DNA of 13,916 nt from Bacilli bacterium (GTDB lineage: Bacteria; Bacillota_I; Bacilli_A; RF39; UBA660), in the NCBI GenBank assembly GCA_900757295.1, contig CAAENH010000121.1, positions 1 to 13,916 on the forward strand, read 5' to 3'. Position numbers and translations under genes: made by a program. Position 1 is the stretch's first letter. Each line of letters starts with the position of its first letter. The notes beneath the pieces were generated by a model. The model was not told the origin of the DNA. It did not search any database and saw only the letters and a list, made by a program, of their open reading frames with translations. Below, piece after piece: positions 13,726 to 13,916 of the stretch.

Positions 13726-13916
13726 ATGAAAATAAATTTAGCTAAAATTATTACAGGGACTTTCTTTATTTTATTAAGTTTAGCTATTTCTAAAATAATA
13801 TTAATAAATAACATCGATATAATAACTTCTATTGCTGGATATGTTTTTTCTTTTGTATTAAGTTTATTTATAATACTTATAATTTTAAATTATATTCAAA
13901 TAAAACAACAAAAAGA
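13726..13916 (+). CDS. 5' part of a small membrane protein of unknown function (runs off window)
   Basis: An open frame from ATG 13726 continues to the window end with no stop, giving 63 residues and two extra bases. AAGGGGG (13715-13721) precedes the ATG by 4 bases, a good ribosome binding site. The visible protein starts with a short Lys-containing segment and then has two hydrophobic helices, about residues 8-29 (IITGTFFILLSLAISKIIL) and 34-56 (IITSIAGYVFSFVLSLFIIL), followed by the polar segment QIKQQK. I cannot assign a family. No clear promoter lies between the pnp terminator and this gene; the gap is AT-rich with no convincing -35. Confidence 0.7.
   Translation, partial: MKINLAKIITGTFFILLSLAISKIILINNIDIITSIAGYVFSFVLSLFIILIILNYIQIKQQK

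Noticed and set aside
13626..13814. Minus-strand 62-codon hydrophobic open frame over the pnp terminator
   Set aside because: Hydrophobicity comes from reading Lys-rich codons antisense (AAA to TTT). It crosses a terminator and has no Shine-Dalgarno.
1..13916. UGA recoded to Trp (Mycoplasma/Spiroplasma code), considered because of the AT-richness
   Set aside because: Conserved Trp positions use TGG (for example in infB and pnp), and pnp ends in TGA at the expected length.
1..13916. CRISPR array, insertion sequence, phage, tRNA or rRNA
   Set aside because: No regularly spaced direct repeats, transposase or integrase motifs, terminal inverted repeats or tRNA/rRNA sequence were found on reading both strands.

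Overview
This looks like a chromosomal window from a low-GC Gram-positive bacterium with a streamlined genome, most likely an uncultured Bacilli-type Firmicute (gut RF39 / Erysipelotrichia-like lineages would fit). The DNA is visibly very AT-rich. Shine-Dalgarno sites are strong (AAGGAGG type) and intergenic gaps are short. NusA has the short Firmicute form, and YlxR sits next to NusA. UGA is a stop here (pnp ends in TGA) and Trp is encoded by TGG, so this is not a recoded Mycoplasma. The taxonomic placement is an inference from gene content; no rRNA or marker phylogeny is present.

Left part (1-4567): the 3' end of a secreted-looking protein of unknown function, closed by a hairpin terminator. 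It is followed by a separately promoted gene for a 1096-residue protein with a textbook type IV prepilin N-terminus. That N-terminus is fused to three InlB/Listeria-Bacteroides-type beta repeats, a surface module ending in RPVI...GNGTENDPY, two copies of a Cys-pair module, and a long C-terminal region I do not recognise. This is the accessory, host- or surface-facing part of the window.

Middle and right part (4565-13697): the conserved translation/transcription cluster, in the order rimP - nusA - rnpM(ylxR) - infB | tdk | rbfA - truB - DUF975 membrane protein | rpsO - pnp. It covers 30S maturation (RimP, RbfA), translation initiation (IF2), transcription termination/antitermination (NusA), an RNase P modulator, tRNA pseudouridylation (TruB), ribosomal protein S15 and the exoribonuclease PNPase. 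Compared with the Bacillus subtilis order (rimP-nusA-ylxR-ylxQ-infB-ylxP-rbfA-truB-ribC-rpsO-pnpA), the genes ylxQ, ylxP and ribC/ribF are absent. A thymidine kinase gene occupies the ylxP position and a DUF975 membrane protein occupies the ribF position. RimP consists of its N-terminal domain only.

Regulation visible in sequence: extended -10 promoters before the prepilin gene, rimP and rbfA; a -35/-10 pair with perfect spacing before rpsO; a hairpin in the rimP-nusA leader that could be a NusA-responsive attenuator; a long imperfect hairpin in the rpsO leader that could be an S15 autoregulatory element; and Rho-independent terminators, several of which are folded out of the stop codon of the gene they end. 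The DUF975 gene has a perfect Shine-Dalgarno but an ATC codon where its start should be.

Right edge (13726-13916): the first 63 codons of a small membrane protein of unknown function. No rRNA, tRNA, CRISPR, transposon or phage genes were seen, and no stretch longer than 150 bases is without a gene.
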